Assembly (NCBI GenBank): GCA_029546925.1
Contig: JAKPQM010000008.1
Span: 24,905 to 88,904, forward strand
Direction: 5' to 3'
Length of the DNA: 64,000 nucleotides
Source: Actinomycetes bacterium
Lineage (GTDB): Bacteria; Actinomycetota; Coriobacteriia; Coriobacteriales; Atopobiaceae
Shown: piece by piece, positions 25,201 to 34,157 of the stretch
Layout: the number at the start of each line of letters is the position of its first letter
How positions within the stretch are numbered: the first letter of the stretch is position 1
Notes under the pieces: generated by a model
The model's input: the letters and a program-made list of their open reading frames with translations, nothing else
Told to the model about the DNA's origin: nothing
The model's database searches: none
Position numbers and translations under genes: made by a program

Positions 25201-27393
25201 TTAACGCAAGCGTCGTGCGATGAGCCAACAGCGGTGGATCCTGGGTGTACGCTCGAAATCGTGGGGGATGGTGCGTGCCGTCACGTCCTCGAACGTAAAG
25301 CCCGCGGCTTCGAGTGCGCGCCCGTCGATCTTGAAGGCACGCGACCTCGCTATGAGGATGAGGGCGCCATCGGGAGCGAGCACGTCGGCGACCCGATCGA
25401 GGGGCAGATGATCTGAGAGCACAGAGACATCGCAGTACGCAAGATCGAAAGCCCGACCTGATCGTCCTGCGCTGCTAAGCCATGCTGCAAGCTCGGACCG
25501 CTCGAAGCGATACCGCCTATCCGAGAAGCCATTCTCCCCTAGAGCCCTGTGCGCCCAATCGAGATAGGATTGTGCCGGATCGACCACGGTGACCTCGGTA
25601 GCCCCGCCCGCAGCCGCATACACCGCCGGTGCCCCCGCATAGGAGCCGAGGCTCAAGAAGCGCGCCTTCGACGCCATCGAGCCGATCAGCTCGCGCACCG
25701 CACGCTGATCGAGCGGCAAACCGTTATCATGGCGCGCGCTCAGGTTGACCTCGAAAACATGCCCCCGCTCCTCGACGTGGATGACGAGGGGGTCTCGGGC
25801 GGAGCGTTGCTGCTCTCCCCCGTCCCCGCGCGATCTTCCCTGCGCATGCATGTTCTCACGGTCGATATCGAGCACAACCGGGATAAGGGCGCAGGCATCG
25901 GAAAATCGGATATCGGCACGGTCGGCATCGATGGCGGCCGGAGCGGGATGCTCCTCAACGCGGATAAAGCGCTCCCTGTCTGGGCGGCATGCGGTGAAGA
26001 GGTCGACCGACAACGCGTATTCCGGCCGGTCGGCATCGTAGATGCGATAGCACGTGATGCCCGCTTTGCGCGCCCACTTCGCACGCTCCTTGGCAACCTT
26101 GCGCAGGCGCGCCGCAAACTGGCCGCTGTTCTCCTCCGCCACAGAGACCGTATGCCGCGCACCCGCGAGCGAGATGACCTCGACCTCGGCGCGTTGGGAG
26201 GGCATCGTATCGTAGAGGCGGACAGCTGCGCGGATGGGACCGTTGAAACAGGGAATCGTTCGGCTTGCCCGTCGGCCGAGGGCGGTATCGATACCAGCAT
26301 CCGGCGTGATGACGGCCATGCGCCAAGCTTCCGGCAGAGAAGCGATTCCCTGCGAGAGCGCCGCATACGTTCCGGAGAGCCCGCCGCTTGTTTGGAGACG
26401 GTGGCCATACGGGGGATTGACGGCGATGAGGCCGCGCTCGGGCAGGTAGCCGCATGCCGCCTCGAGACGGGATCCAAGATGCTCGGCGCCAACGACAGAG
26501 AAGCTGATCATATGCGCGACGCCGGCCCGCTCGGCATTCGCCCGCGCAATCGAGATGGCACGGGCATCGCAATCGCTCGCAACGAGCGGCGCCCCATGCT
26601 CACGGGCCGAATCCGCGCGTCGCCGTGCCTCGTCTGCGATCTCATCCCAGAGTGCATCATCATGCTGCGCCCAACCCGTAAAACCCCAACGCGCGCGCAG
26701 GATCCCCGGCGCGATATCGGCTCCGATGAGGGCGGCCTCGATGGCGAGCGTGCCCGAGCCGCACATCGGATCGGCAAAGGCCGCACCCTCCCGCGCGAGC
26801 CGATACCAGCCGGCAGCCAGCAGCATGCCCGCTGCCAGCGTCTCTTTGAGCGGAGCCTCCGTCTGGACGGACTGCTCGCGATACCCCCGGCGGTGCAGCG
26901 ACGGGCCGGAGAGGTTGAGGTAGATGGTCGCGTGATGCTCGTGGACCGAGACATCGATGGCAAGGTCGGGGTCGTGCGGATCGACGTCCGGACGCTCGCC
27001 GCACACCTTGCGCAGGCGGTCGCATACGGCATCCTTCACCTTGAGCGCTGTGAACTGGGTGTTGCGCAGGAACGAATTCTCGCCATGCGCCTGCACCGCG
27101 ATGGTGGCGCCGGACGCGACGTGGTTCTCCCACGGCATCCTCGTGGCCCCGGTATAGAGGGCGTCGGCATCACGCGCGTCAAGACGGGCGAGCATCAGCT
27201 GCACGCGGGTGGCTATGCGGCTCCAAAGGCAGACGCGATATGCGTCGGCAATCGTGCCGAAGAACGCGGCACCACCCTTGAGCGGGCGGACGCGTCTCAC
27301 GGAAAGGCTTTTGAGTTCTCGGGAAAGCGTGCCTTCGAAGCCTGCTGCACAACGTGCGAAGAACTCGAGATCGATGTGGGTATCCTGATGCAT
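25201..27393 (-). CDS. rlmL: Bifunctional 23S rRNA guanine methyltransferase RlmKL-like
   Basis: Protein of 730 residues joining two methyltransferases. The N half is RlmL-like: a THUMP domain, then FADPMCGSGTLAIEAALIGA (SAM motif) and the catalytic NPPYG. The C half is RlmK-like with a PUA-like segment, FLSLGSYAGAPAVYAAAGGA and a late DLAYCDVSVLSD in place of the usual DPP motif. RlmKL makes m2G2445 and m7G2069 in 23S rRNA; whether both activities remain is not sure, because the C-terminal catalytic DPP is not seen. Start at 27393 follows AGCGCACCAGCG, 13 bases after the stop of the DedA gene. Confidence 0.85.
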   Translation of the reverse strand: MHQDTHIDLEFFARCAAGFEGTLSRELKSLSVRRVRPLKGGAAFFGTIADAYRVCLWSRIATRVQLMLARLDARDADALYTGATRMPWENHVASGATIAVQAHGENSFLRNTQFTALKVKDAVCDRLRKVCGERPDVDPHDPDLAIDVSVHEHHATIYLNLSGPSLHRRGYREQSVQTEAPLKETLAAGMLLAAGWYRLAREGAAFADPMCGSGTLAIEAALIGADIAPGILRARWGFTGWAQHDDALWDEIADEARRRADSAREHGAPLVASDCDARAISIARANAERAGVAHMISFSVVGAEHLGSRLEAACGYLPERGLIAVNPPYGHRLQTSGGLSGTYAALSQGIASLPEAWRMAVITPDAGIDTALGRRASRTIPCFNGPIRAAVRLYDTMPSQRAEVEVISLAGARHTVSVAEENSGQFAARLRKVAKERAKWARKAGITCYRIYDADRPEYALSVDLFTACRPDRERFIRVEEHPAPAAIDADRADIRFSDACALIPVVLDIDRENMHAQGRSRGDGGEQQRSARDPLVIHVEERGHVFEVNLSARHDNGLPLDQRAVRELIGSMASKARFLSLGSYAGAPAVYAAAGGATEVTVVDPAQSYLDWAHRALGENGFSDRRYRFERSELAAWLSSAGRSGRAFDLAYCDVSVLSDHLPLDRVADVLAPDGALILIARSRAFKIDGRALEAAGFTFEDVTARTIPHDFERTPRIHRCWLIARRLR

Positions 27394-27406
27394 CGCTGGT
27401 GCGCGC

Positions 27407-28081
27407 TTAAGCGTTGTTCTTCTTCTTGCCCTTGCTGAGGCGGGAGCGGATGAACGTCGCACCCGCTGGGATTGCGGAGATGACGATGATGGAGCCCACG
27501 AGCAGGCCGAAGTGCTCCTGCACGGCGGGGATGCCTCCCACAAGGTAGCCGAGCACCACGAAGGTGGTGGACCAGGTGATGCCGCCCGTCACGTTGTAGA
27601 TTACGAAATTGCGCCAGTGCATGCCGCCTACACCCGCAAGGAAGGGTACGAAGGTGCGGATGAAGGGGAAGAAGCGCCCGAGGAAGATGGCGAGATATCC
27701 CCACTTCTCGAGGAAGGCCTGGCTCTTCTCGATGCGTTCGGGTGTCATTGCCTTGACCTTACCCGATTCGATGATCTTGCGACCGAAGAAGTGGCCGATG
27801 GCGAAGTTCATCTGATCGCCCAAGATGGCCGCAGCCCACACCAAGCCCAGCAGCAGGGGCAGGGTGAAATGGCCCTGCGGGAGGCTCTCGGGATGGGAGA
27901 AATAACCCGCTGCGAAGAGCAGCGAGTCGCCGGGCAAAAACGGGAAGAACACGACGCCCGTCTCGATGAAGATGATGAGGAAGACAAAACCGTATGCAGC
28001 AACTGGGCCCATGCCGATCCATGTGGCTATGGCGGTACGCGGGTCTTTGATGAGTTCATAGATATACGAGATGAATCCCAT
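27407..28081 (-). CDS. DedA-family membrane protein
   Basis: Polytopic protein of 224 residues of the DedA/SNARE-associated group, thought to be lipid scramblases or transporters for envelope lipids. Family features are FVFLIIFIETGVVFFPFLPG, the re-entrant loop GDSLLFAAGYF, the GRKIIESGKVKA segment and GRFFPFIRTFVPFLAGVGGM, which holds the conserved arginines. The C terminus is a lysine-rich cytoplasmic tail (LSKGKKKNNA). It precedes the rRNA methyltransferase gene by 13 bases, so they are likely co-transcribed. Confidence 0.9.
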   Translation of the reverse strand: MGFISYIYELIKDPRTAIATWIGMGPVAAYGFVFLIIFIETGVVFFPFLPGDSLLFAAGYFSHPESLPQGHFTLPLLLGLVWAAAILGDQMNFAIGHFFGRKIIESGKVKAMTPERIEKSQAFLEKWGYLAIFLGRFFPFIRTFVPFLAGVGGMHWRNFVIYNVTGGITWSTTFVVLGYLVGGIPAVQEHFGLLVGSIIVISAIPAGATFIRSRLSKGKKKNNA

Positions 28082-28112
28082 GTGGTCCTATCGGTCGATC
28101 GAAAACGACATG

Positions 28113-28225
28113 CCAAGCGTGCTCGATGGGAACGGGCGCCCGCCAGTGACTCCTTATGGCTGCTGCCTCCCGGCCCTGACCAGGTTCGGGGTATGGCGTC
28201 GCCCGCACCCATCCAGCACGCTTGG
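28113..28225 (-). ncRNA. ffs: Signal recognition particle RNA (small bacterial type)
   Basis: Minus-strand RNA with the conserved domain IV: CGAACCTGGTCAGGGCCGG then GAGGCAGCAGCCATAAGG. The ends CCAAGCGTGCT and AGCACGCTTGG pair, giving a 113-base hairpin RNA. It binds Ffh for co-translational targeting. Confidence 0.95.
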
Positions 28226-28627
28226 GACATAACTGTAGCATATGAGTCCCCACCGGGGGGATGCGAGACCGACGTGCAGCCCTTATCGGTGCTGGTCGCT
28301 AGGGTTATCCTGTCTCGATCTGCTCGCTTTGACGTGATATGGACGGAGGCCCCTGACCGACGTCAAAGGCCCCCACTTTGGTGAAACCTCAAGCACCTAA
28401 GGCTTGTCAGGCAGGCGGTCCCGGCCGAGTCATGTACGATTACCGCCTTCCGTGTCTTTATCATCCCCGTATCTCCTCCGGCCATTCGAAACCGGTGCGC
28501 AGACGGATTGTTTGTATCGGCAAGCGTTTGCGACCGGCACCGTGCACAAAACTCTTACATATCAGCTCCACGCAACCTCCATTCGCGATAGGATAAATGG
28601 GTGCGGCGTGCGGACGAAGGGGCTCCC
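28226..28627. other. Intergenic region, no gene seen
   Basis: About 400 bases between the SRP RNA and the YcxB-like gene. It must hold the promoters for both, but no convincing hexamers, hairpins or coding segments were found. Confidence 0.4.
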
Positions 28628-29197
28628 ATGGCAAAGGCTACGACGAAAAAAACTGCTTCCAATCGGGGGAAAGCCCGGCATGACGATGAGAGATATGGCG
28701 AGGTCCTCTACTCGTTCTCCTATGAGATGGACGATCTGAACTATTTCAACGCTGCAGGACTTGTCGGGTCGAACAGGATACAGCAGATCGTGGCAGGTTC
28801 CTCGATGGTGCTCCTACTACTCATCATCGGCTCGTTGTACGACCGGGAGCGTCCCCTCTACCCGGTAGCCATCGCCGCGTTCATCCTCTTTATAGTCCTC
28901 AGCATCGTCGGCCAGAACTGGACCAAGATACGCGACCGCTATGTCTCCAAATCGAGCCTCGCCCAGATCGGCAACCCCGACCGCCATGTTATCGTGACTG
29001 CCGAGGCGATGGTCGTCGAGGGACCAGACGATACGGTCTCCTCATATCCTCTCTCCGAGTTCAAGAAGCTCGCCGAGGACTCCGATGGTGCGCTCGCCAA
29101 GTTCGGAAAGCGCAGATACGTCTACATCCCCCGCAAAGCGCTCTCCGAGACACGCTTCCGCAACCTTGCCAAGATGCTCCAAGGGAAGCGCGATTAG
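28628..29197 (+). CDS. YcxB-like two-segment membrane protein
   Basis: Protein of 189 residues: a basic N terminus, a Tyr-rich stretch (YSFSYEMDDLNYFNA), two adjacent membrane segments (MVLLLLIIGSL and VAIAAFILFIVLSIVGQNW), then a cytoplasmic domain of about 90 residues ending YVYIPRKALSETRFRNL. This is the layout of the YcxB-like (DUF/PF14317) family, function unknown. The start is taken at 28628, after an upstream in-frame ATG with no ribosome-binding site. It is a single-gene unit. Confidence 0.7.
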   Translation: MAKATTKKTASNRGKARHDDERYGEVLYSFSYEMDDLNYFNAAGLVGSNRIQQIVAGSSMVLLLLIIGSLYDRERPLYPVAIAAFILFIVLSIVGQNWTKIRDRYVSKSSLAQIGNPDRHVIVTAEAMVVEGPDDTVSSYPLSEFKKLAEDSDGALAKFGKRRYVYIPRKALSETRFRNLAKMLQGKRD

Positions 29198-29262
29198 GTA
29201 GGCGGCTTTCTGCGCAGAGATTATCAGGGGGCTATCAGCCCTTCTTCTCCGCTTGGCAGCCA

Positions 29263-30681
29263 CTAGGCCTCAACACCATATTTTTCAGCGGTGAGCTCGA
29301 TGTGCGCATCCTGCAAATCCTTTGCTGCTTGAACAAAAGCCTCGTGGAAGTCGGGGCGAGGAGCTGCGCCGTAGATGCCGTGCAAGTAGTTTCTTCCGAA
29401 GTTCTCGTCCCAGCGTGAGGGTATCGAGGTGACCGGATAGAGGGAAGAGCTCCCATCAACGGCCTTCTCGACAAGCCATATCTGGTCTTGGTCCAAGATG
29501 CGGGGATCCGCTCCCGTCCGGGTGATGAGCGAAACATCGTGCGTAGTGAAGATCAGCTGCGACTGATGCGGGTTAGTCCTTGGATCCTTAAAGAGCGCGA
29601 CCAGTTCTTGGACATAGTTAGGATGAAGGCTTGAGTCAACCTCGTCGATGAATCCCACCGATCTGCTGCTCAGGAGCCTGAGCGCCAGCGAGAAGAACGC
29701 GAGGACCGCAAGCGTCCCTCTCGACTCCTCGTCCTCGGTGAACGACTCCTCAAAACCGTCTTTGCCCCTGTGCATGAATGAGAACTCATAGCGCGGCTCC
29801 GATGGTTGCTTGGCAAGGCTCTGCGCGCGTTTCCGCCGTTCCTCGCGCGTTAGCTCCGGCTCGACGAGGGCGAGAACGCCCGATGCGAGATCTTCATAGC
29901 CTCCCTCGCGGGGATCGCCGGGCTGCTGGCTCGACTCCTGCAGCTCGTCGAGGAGATCCTTCGTCTGGACCACGGAGATGCCGAGATCGGTGTTCGCCAT
30001 AAGGGCCGCAAGTGCTTTTGCGGGGGACGTGCCCTTCTTGAGCCCGATTCTTATGTTGGACAATTCGCAGTCGAACAAGTCGGCCCGGTAAAAGCCGACG
30101 CGATTGCGAAAGAACTCGCAGGCCGGCTGGACTATGGCCGCGTTGGCGGCATAGAGGACCGAGATGTACGGGGTCTCTGGGCGGGCCATCTGCTCGTATG
30201 TCTTTTTCGCACCGGAAAAAGTGCGCCCATACTTGTAGCTGTACGAACCGCCGTTGCGCTCCCTCTCGTATATACGATTTGTGCGATTGCCATTGTACGC
30301 ACGTAGAGACTCGTAATCGATCTTGCCGCCCATGATGCTCAGTTCGTATAGGTAGCGAGTATCGTTCGTTCCAAGAAAATCGACGAGGAACTCAGACTCC
30401 CCGCTCCTTGTCATCTCGTCCAACCTGAACGGCTGGAACAGAGCTCCGATGTCGAAGTTCGGGTTGAAGCCGTTGACAATGTATTTGGCGACGAACTGGA
30501 ATGCATCGAAAAAGGCCGATTTGCCGGAGGCGTTTCCTCCGTAGACGCCGGCAACGGTCGAAATGTCCTTCCGCTTCCAGTCGCCCTCCTCATGCTTCTG
30601 CGCATTTGCCGGACGCTGCATGGAGAACTGCTGTTCGTCTCGGTAGCTCTTAAAATTCGAGAAGCTGAAGTTGATCAGCAT
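29263..30681 (-). CDS. AAA_15-type ATPase (OLD/RloA-like), no partner gene
   Basis: ABC/SMC-like ATPase of 472 residues in the COG1106/AAA_15 group. It has Walker A YGGNASGKSAFFDAFQF at about residue 48, a signature-like segment EDEESRGTLAVLAFFSLALR, Walker B GFIDEVDSSLHPNYVQELV and the H-loop IFTTHDVSLI. Members such as RloA and the ATPases of some anti-phage systems pair with a nuclease-like RloB or TOPRIM protein. Here the genes on both sides are unrelated, so if it is a defence protein it acts alone or the partner is distant. GGGAGG precedes the ATG. Phage-defence function is inference only. Confidence 0.8.
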   Translation of the reverse strand: MLINFSFSNFKSYRDEQQFSMQRPANAQKHEEGDWKRKDISTVAGVYGGNASGKSAFFDAFQFVAKYIVNGFNPNFDIGALFQPFRLDEMTRSGESEFLVDFLGTNDTRYLYELSIMGGKIDYESLRAYNGNRTNRIYERERNGGSYSYKYGRTFSGAKKTYEQMARPETPYISVLYAANAAIVQPACEFFRNRVGFYRADLFDCELSNIRIGLKKGTSPAKALAALMANTDLGISVVQTKDLLDELQESSQQPGDPREGGYEDLASGVLALVEPELTREERRKRAQSLAKQPSEPRYEFSFMHRGKDGFEESFTEDEESRGTLAVLAFFSLALRLLSSRSVGFIDEVDSSLHPNYVQELVALFKDPRTNPHQSQLIFTTHDVSLITRTGADPRILDQDQIWLVEKAVDGSSSLYPVTSIPSRWDENFGRNYLHGIYGAAPRPDFHEAFVQAAKDLQDAHIELTAEKYGVEA

Positions 30682-31147
30682 TCGGCGCACCTCCCAACAC
30701 AATTTGCGAACGGTAAGCCGATGTAATGGGAATAGTACCCCTCATTGCATTGTTAGTACGATAATAAATGAATTTTAAGCTGATTTCTACATTTTTTTGC
30801 AGATTTTCTCCTTTAATACAATAAATACTGCGGATGACCGCTGTTTCCTAGGCGAACAACGCCCCGCCCCCCGTTCAGCTAGGCGGATGCCCATCTCGCA
30901 TGGACGGCGACCCGTCCCGTCTGGATATAGGTTTTCGGACAAAATACCGTCCGATTCTGTCTGGAAACGCATATCCAGATGGAGCGGGTGAGATCGCGGG
31001 GCGTCTGTAGAGGGTGCTTGGCCGCAACGGCGTAGGCATCGTTCCTCGTGGCGTGCCTCGAAAGCACCCTCTGCCCACCGTTCCCTACTCATACGAGAAC
31101 CGCCCCTTTCGGGGCGGTTCGCTGCTGCATATCGTGCTGTAATTACG
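30682..31147. other. Intergenic region with AT-rich promoter stretch and GC hairpin
   Basis: 466 bases without a convincing gene. 30730-30830 is AT-rich and probably carries the promoter of the ATPase gene. The rest is GC-rich and non-coding; open frames there lack gene-like features. Confidence 0.4.
31097..31120. terminator. 10-bp perfect GC hairpin
   Basis: GAACCGCCCC (31097-31106) pairs with GGGGCGGTTC (31111-31120) around TTTC. It lies just past the 3' end of the minus-strand gene at 31148. There is no T-run, but such I-shaped hairpins act as terminators in Actinobacteria. Confidence 0.55.
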
Positions 31148-32122
31148 CTATTGTTCGATTATTTGAGGCAGTTCCTGATTGCCGAGAGGCAACACCATCG
31201 ATTCGAAACCTTGGATATCGTTGAGCGCAAGCTTGGCAGACGCCGGGTTCACTATGATCGACAGAACGAGGCCCACGACAAAGGAAATGATCTGGAACCA
31301 GTCCTCAGCGAGATACTCCGGAGAGAACGCAGCCTGCACGACAGCTTCGAACTGCGACATCACATAGAAGATGGATGTTTCAAGATATGCTGCAATAAAG
31401 TGCGAGCACTCGATATAGATGTACCCCGCAAATGCAAGGATGCTGATCACGGCGATCGTGAGGATGCCCTTGAGGCCGTAGGGGCCCTTGAAGAGACGGT
31501 AGCCCATACCGGCTGCGAAGGGAACCGCAGCAAATAAGATGGCGAACACGGTGTCCGCAAGCATGACGATAAGGAGGGAAACCGCCAGGACAAGGACGGC
31601 GCCCAGAATCGCACCGAGAATACCGAGAGGGTAGTTTCCCTCCCCTGAGCTTATCCTCGTCCTCGACTGTTCGACGATTTTTGCGTGGCAGGAGGCATGA
31701 GTCCTCACGAACTCGTTCCTCGAGCTGAGGGAGTCCTCAGAAAAATCATGGAATGCTGCGATGTCGCAGGATCCCATGCCGCAGGCAGGACAGGGCAGCT
31801 GAGAGGAGGCGGGCGCGATGTATGTTTGGATCGCGCCTCGAAGCGCGGAATACTCCTCTACGGCTTTATCAAGCCTGTTCAATACGAATTGGACAAAGCC
31901 CTTGTCAAAAATCGCCTTTCCGATTCCGGATGAGGCGAGGCTTGCGTTGAGCGCATCCTCGACAGCCTCGAACTGCTCTTTCTCCATCGCCGTCTTGACC
32001 GTTACGTTGCGCTTGCCGAAGTTCAGCGACACCGGACATCCCGCGACGAGATCGACAGCCATGGAGCCGTTGCTTCTCAGCCCGAACGCGCCGACGAAGC
32101 TTTCCAACATTGTTTGTGCCAT
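31148..32122 (-). CDS. Zinc-ribbon membrane protein, unknown function
   Basis: Protein of 324 residues. The N-terminal 100 residues are soluble, followed by a ribbon-like cysteine set (QLPCPACGMGSCDIAAFHD and, later, THASCHAK), then three or four membrane segments (ILGAILGAVLVLAVSLLIVM, ILFAAVPFAAGMGYRLF, ILTIAVISILAFAGYIYIEC, IISFVVGLVLSIIV). I know no named family with this order. Similar zinc-ribbon plus membrane proteins are frequent in gut Actinobacteria without known role. It is a single gene between an ATPase and a HTH gene on the same strand, with wide gaps on both sides. Confidence 0.7.
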   Translation of the reverse strand: MAQTMLESFVGAFGLRSNGSMAVDLVAGCPVSLNFGKRNVTVKTAMEKEQFEAVEDALNASLASSGIGKAIFDKGFVQFVLNRLDKAVEEYSALRGAIQTYIAPASSQLPCPACGMGSCDIAAFHDFSEDSLSSRNEFVRTHASCHAKIVEQSRTRISSGEGNYPLGILGAILGAVLVLAVSLLIVMLADTVFAILFAAVPFAAGMGYRLFKGPYGLKGILTIAVISILAFAGYIYIECSHFIAAYLETSIFYVMSQFEAVVQAAFSPEYLAEDWFQIISFVVGLVLSIIVNPASAKLALNDIQGFESMVLPLGNQELPQIIEQ

Positions 32123-32257
32123 ATATAGATCTCCCTACCGTTAATCGGATCTTGGACGAATTGCAGCCTTAGTAAGATAGGCTCAACTTTTTTCTGTGTC
32201 AAGGGCAGCGTGATTCAACTGCACGTCGATCCAAGCAGGGAACGAGGGGCGGCTAGG

Positions 32258-33982
32258 CTAGCCTTCTGCGGGGGTGGCCATGTCCCGAAGCGCATCGCAC
32301 AGCGCAGGATGGCGGATAACGAAATGAACGATCGGCGCGTTGCATTTGGAGACCATCGCAAGGTTGCCGCGCGTGACCGTGATCTGTATGTTCCTGAACG
32401 AGGTCCTCTCGTTCGGAACGGCACGATAGCGGCCAAAAAACCCCCCCCCGGCGCACATCGTCTGCTCGAAATGGCGACAGTAGGTCCCGTAGTCATAGGG
32501 AATGGAACGATCGTAGAACATACGGGATAGGTCGAGTGCAGGCGGATGCTCGGCGAACTCGTCTGCGGACAGCAGGGGGATCTCATCGGTAAGGCCGTCC
32601 TCGGCGCGACGGCCGAATGCCTCCCGTTGCTTGGACGCGAAGGAGAGGATCCTCTCCCTATCGGCTGAGGGCAGGCGATTCCGCTCTAACAGCCTTGACA
32701 GATCGTCTTCGGGAAGCGTGTAGATCGGAAGCGTGGAGTAGCGATGCAGCACTTCCTTCTCCTGCAGCTCGTTGGCCACCTGCAGGCGGAACGCGTCCGC
32801 CTTATCGGAGCGGTATATCTCCATGAGCGGCTGGGCCTTGCCGAGCAGATCGTCGGCACGCTCGCGATAATAGGCGACCTCGCCGCCATCCGTGCTGAGA
32901 TAGTACCTGCCCTTCGCATGGAAGCCCGCAATGGACTCGCCGCTGAGCGCTGCGGTTCCCGATACGTTCAGAGAGTGGCAGAATACGCCGTTGTGCACGC
33001 CCTTGAGGTAGTACGGGGATATCCGTCCGGTCATATACAGAGGGATCCAATTCTCCAACCCCACCATCATCTCGTTGAGCGGGCGGTTGAGGTTGTGGAT
33101 CACGCTGATGCGCATCCCCCTCTTCAGCAGCAGGGCAAGGCCGAGCATATACTTCTTCAAAAAAGCGGCATCGGCCGCCATATCGTCCACACGCATGTCG
33201 CTGAACATGAAGACCTCTTCGGCGGCATCCGAGAGGAGCGCTCTGTTCAGGAAGTCGAGTTCGCCCTCCTTCATCCCCTCCAACCCGTAATATGACGTGC
33301 GTGCGGGAAGATCGAGCGGCGGCGGTGCGCCCAGGCCATCGAAACGGTTCTCCCGGATGTAGTCGTTGAGATCGAAGGCATCCAAGGCGATGAGGAAATC
33401 GTCGGCGAGGTTGCCGGCACCGGGAAGCTCCTCCCCATCCGTAAGCCAAGAGAGCAGCCCCCTGTAGATCGACTCAGTGTCGAGACGCCTATCCGCTGGA
33501 AATCCCATGAGGCCGAGGAAGCGATCGCGCTTGTCATCGGTGGTGCACTGCCGCGCGACGAACCGCGCGGCACGCTTGGCGAACTCCTCCTGATCGGACG
33601 GCTTCCGACTTCCGTTGAGGATGCGTGAGACATAGGATGCGTCGAAGCTCAGGCCTTTCGCAAGGCTGACCGTGCTGATCCCGAGCTCGGCCATGATGCG
33701 GCCCAGCTTCTTCCGGAGGCTGTCGAATGCATAGGTATCCGGCAGGGCATCATGCATCTGCGCGAGGATGGCCTCCTCGCCGAACTCGATCCCCTTGCGT
33801 CGGCCGAGGACCGCAAATCCCCGTGCCAAGGCGGGAAGCGTCGTCGAACCGGGTTCCGGCACACTCCTTCCGCTGCGATAACGGCTGATGGTCGCCTCGG
33901 AGAGGCATGACTCGTACGCGAGCTCCTTCGCCGTCAGGCCGAGCTCCCTCAGATACCCGTTCAGCACGTTTTGGAAGGACAT
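32258..33982 (-). CDS. Large double-HTH (XRE) regulator divergent from Fic
   Basis: Protein of 574 residues with two lambda-repressor-like helix-turn-helix domains: one at residues 10-60 (ELGLTAKELAYESCLSEATI and SRYRSGRSVPEP), one near residues 88-140 (ISTVSLAKGLSFDASYVSRI and LNGSRKPSDQ). The remaining 400 residues are a conserved-looking domain that I do not recognise. It starts 175 bases from the fic gene, transcribed away from it, with a palindrome between them, so it probably controls fic. Its C-terminal domain may sense a ligand or a stress signal. Confidence 0.75.
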   Translation of the reverse strand: MSFQNVLNGYLRELGLTAKELAYESCLSEATISRYRSGRSVPEPGSTTLPALARGFAVLGRRKGIEFGEEAILAQMHDALPDTYAFDSLRKKLGRIMAELGISTVSLAKGLSFDASYVSRILNGSRKPSDQEEFAKRAARFVARQCTTDDKRDRFLGLMGFPADRRLDTESIYRGLLSWLTDGEELPGAGNLADDFLIALDAFDLNDYIRENRFDGLGAPPPLDLPARTSYYGLEGMKEGELDFLNRALLSDAAEEVFMFSDMRVDDMAADAAFLKKYMLGLALLLKRGMRISVIHNLNRPLNEMMVGLENWIPLYMTGRISPYYLKGVHNGVFCHSLNVSGTAALSGESIAGFHAKGRYYLSTDGGEVAYYRERADDLLGKAQPLMEIYRSDKADAFRLQVANELQEKEVLHRYSTLPIYTLPEDDLSRLLERNRLPSADRERILSFASKQREAFGRRAEDGLTDEIPLLSADEFAEHPPALDLSRMFYDRSIPYDYGTYCRHFEQTMCAGGGFFGRYRAVPNERTSFRNIQITVTRGNLAMVSKCNAPIVHFVIRHPALCDALRDMATPAEG

Positions 33983-34030
33983 CTTGGCCGCTCCCCCCCT
34001 CGTCAGAACTACTATGGCAGAACCGAACGG

Positions 34031-34061
34031 CCGATTTCAGATCAGGCACGGCCAGAATCGG
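34031..34061. repeat. CCGATT/AATCGG hairpin repeat, copy 1
   Basis: A 31-base unit beginning CCGATTTCAG and ending CCAGAATCGG, with pairing ends CCGATT and AATCGG. Related units occur at 35958-35988 and 39750-39782. This copy lies in the gap between the HTH regulator and fic. Confidence 0.55.
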
Positions 34062-34106
34062 AAACCGGTCGTGGGTAGGAACCTTTCATATGCCACCTCC
34101 ATATTA

Positions 34107-34125
34107 AAGGTTATCTGATAACCTT
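34107..34125. promoter_or_regulatory. Palindromic operator candidate between HTH regulator and fic
   Basis: AAGGTTAT (34107-34114), CTG, ATAACCTT (34118-34125) is a perfect 8-bp palindrome with a 3-base centre, in an AT-rich stretch 32 bases before the fic start. Typical size and symmetry for an XRE-type operator; control of both divergent genes is likely. Confidence 0.55.
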
Positions 34126-34157
34126 AATTAAGAACGATAGCTATGAAAGGACGGGCC

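Noticed and set aside
25549..27438. A 629-residue open frame opposite the RlmKL-like gene
   Set aside because: Antisense shadow; the minus-strand frame has clear methyltransferase motifs.
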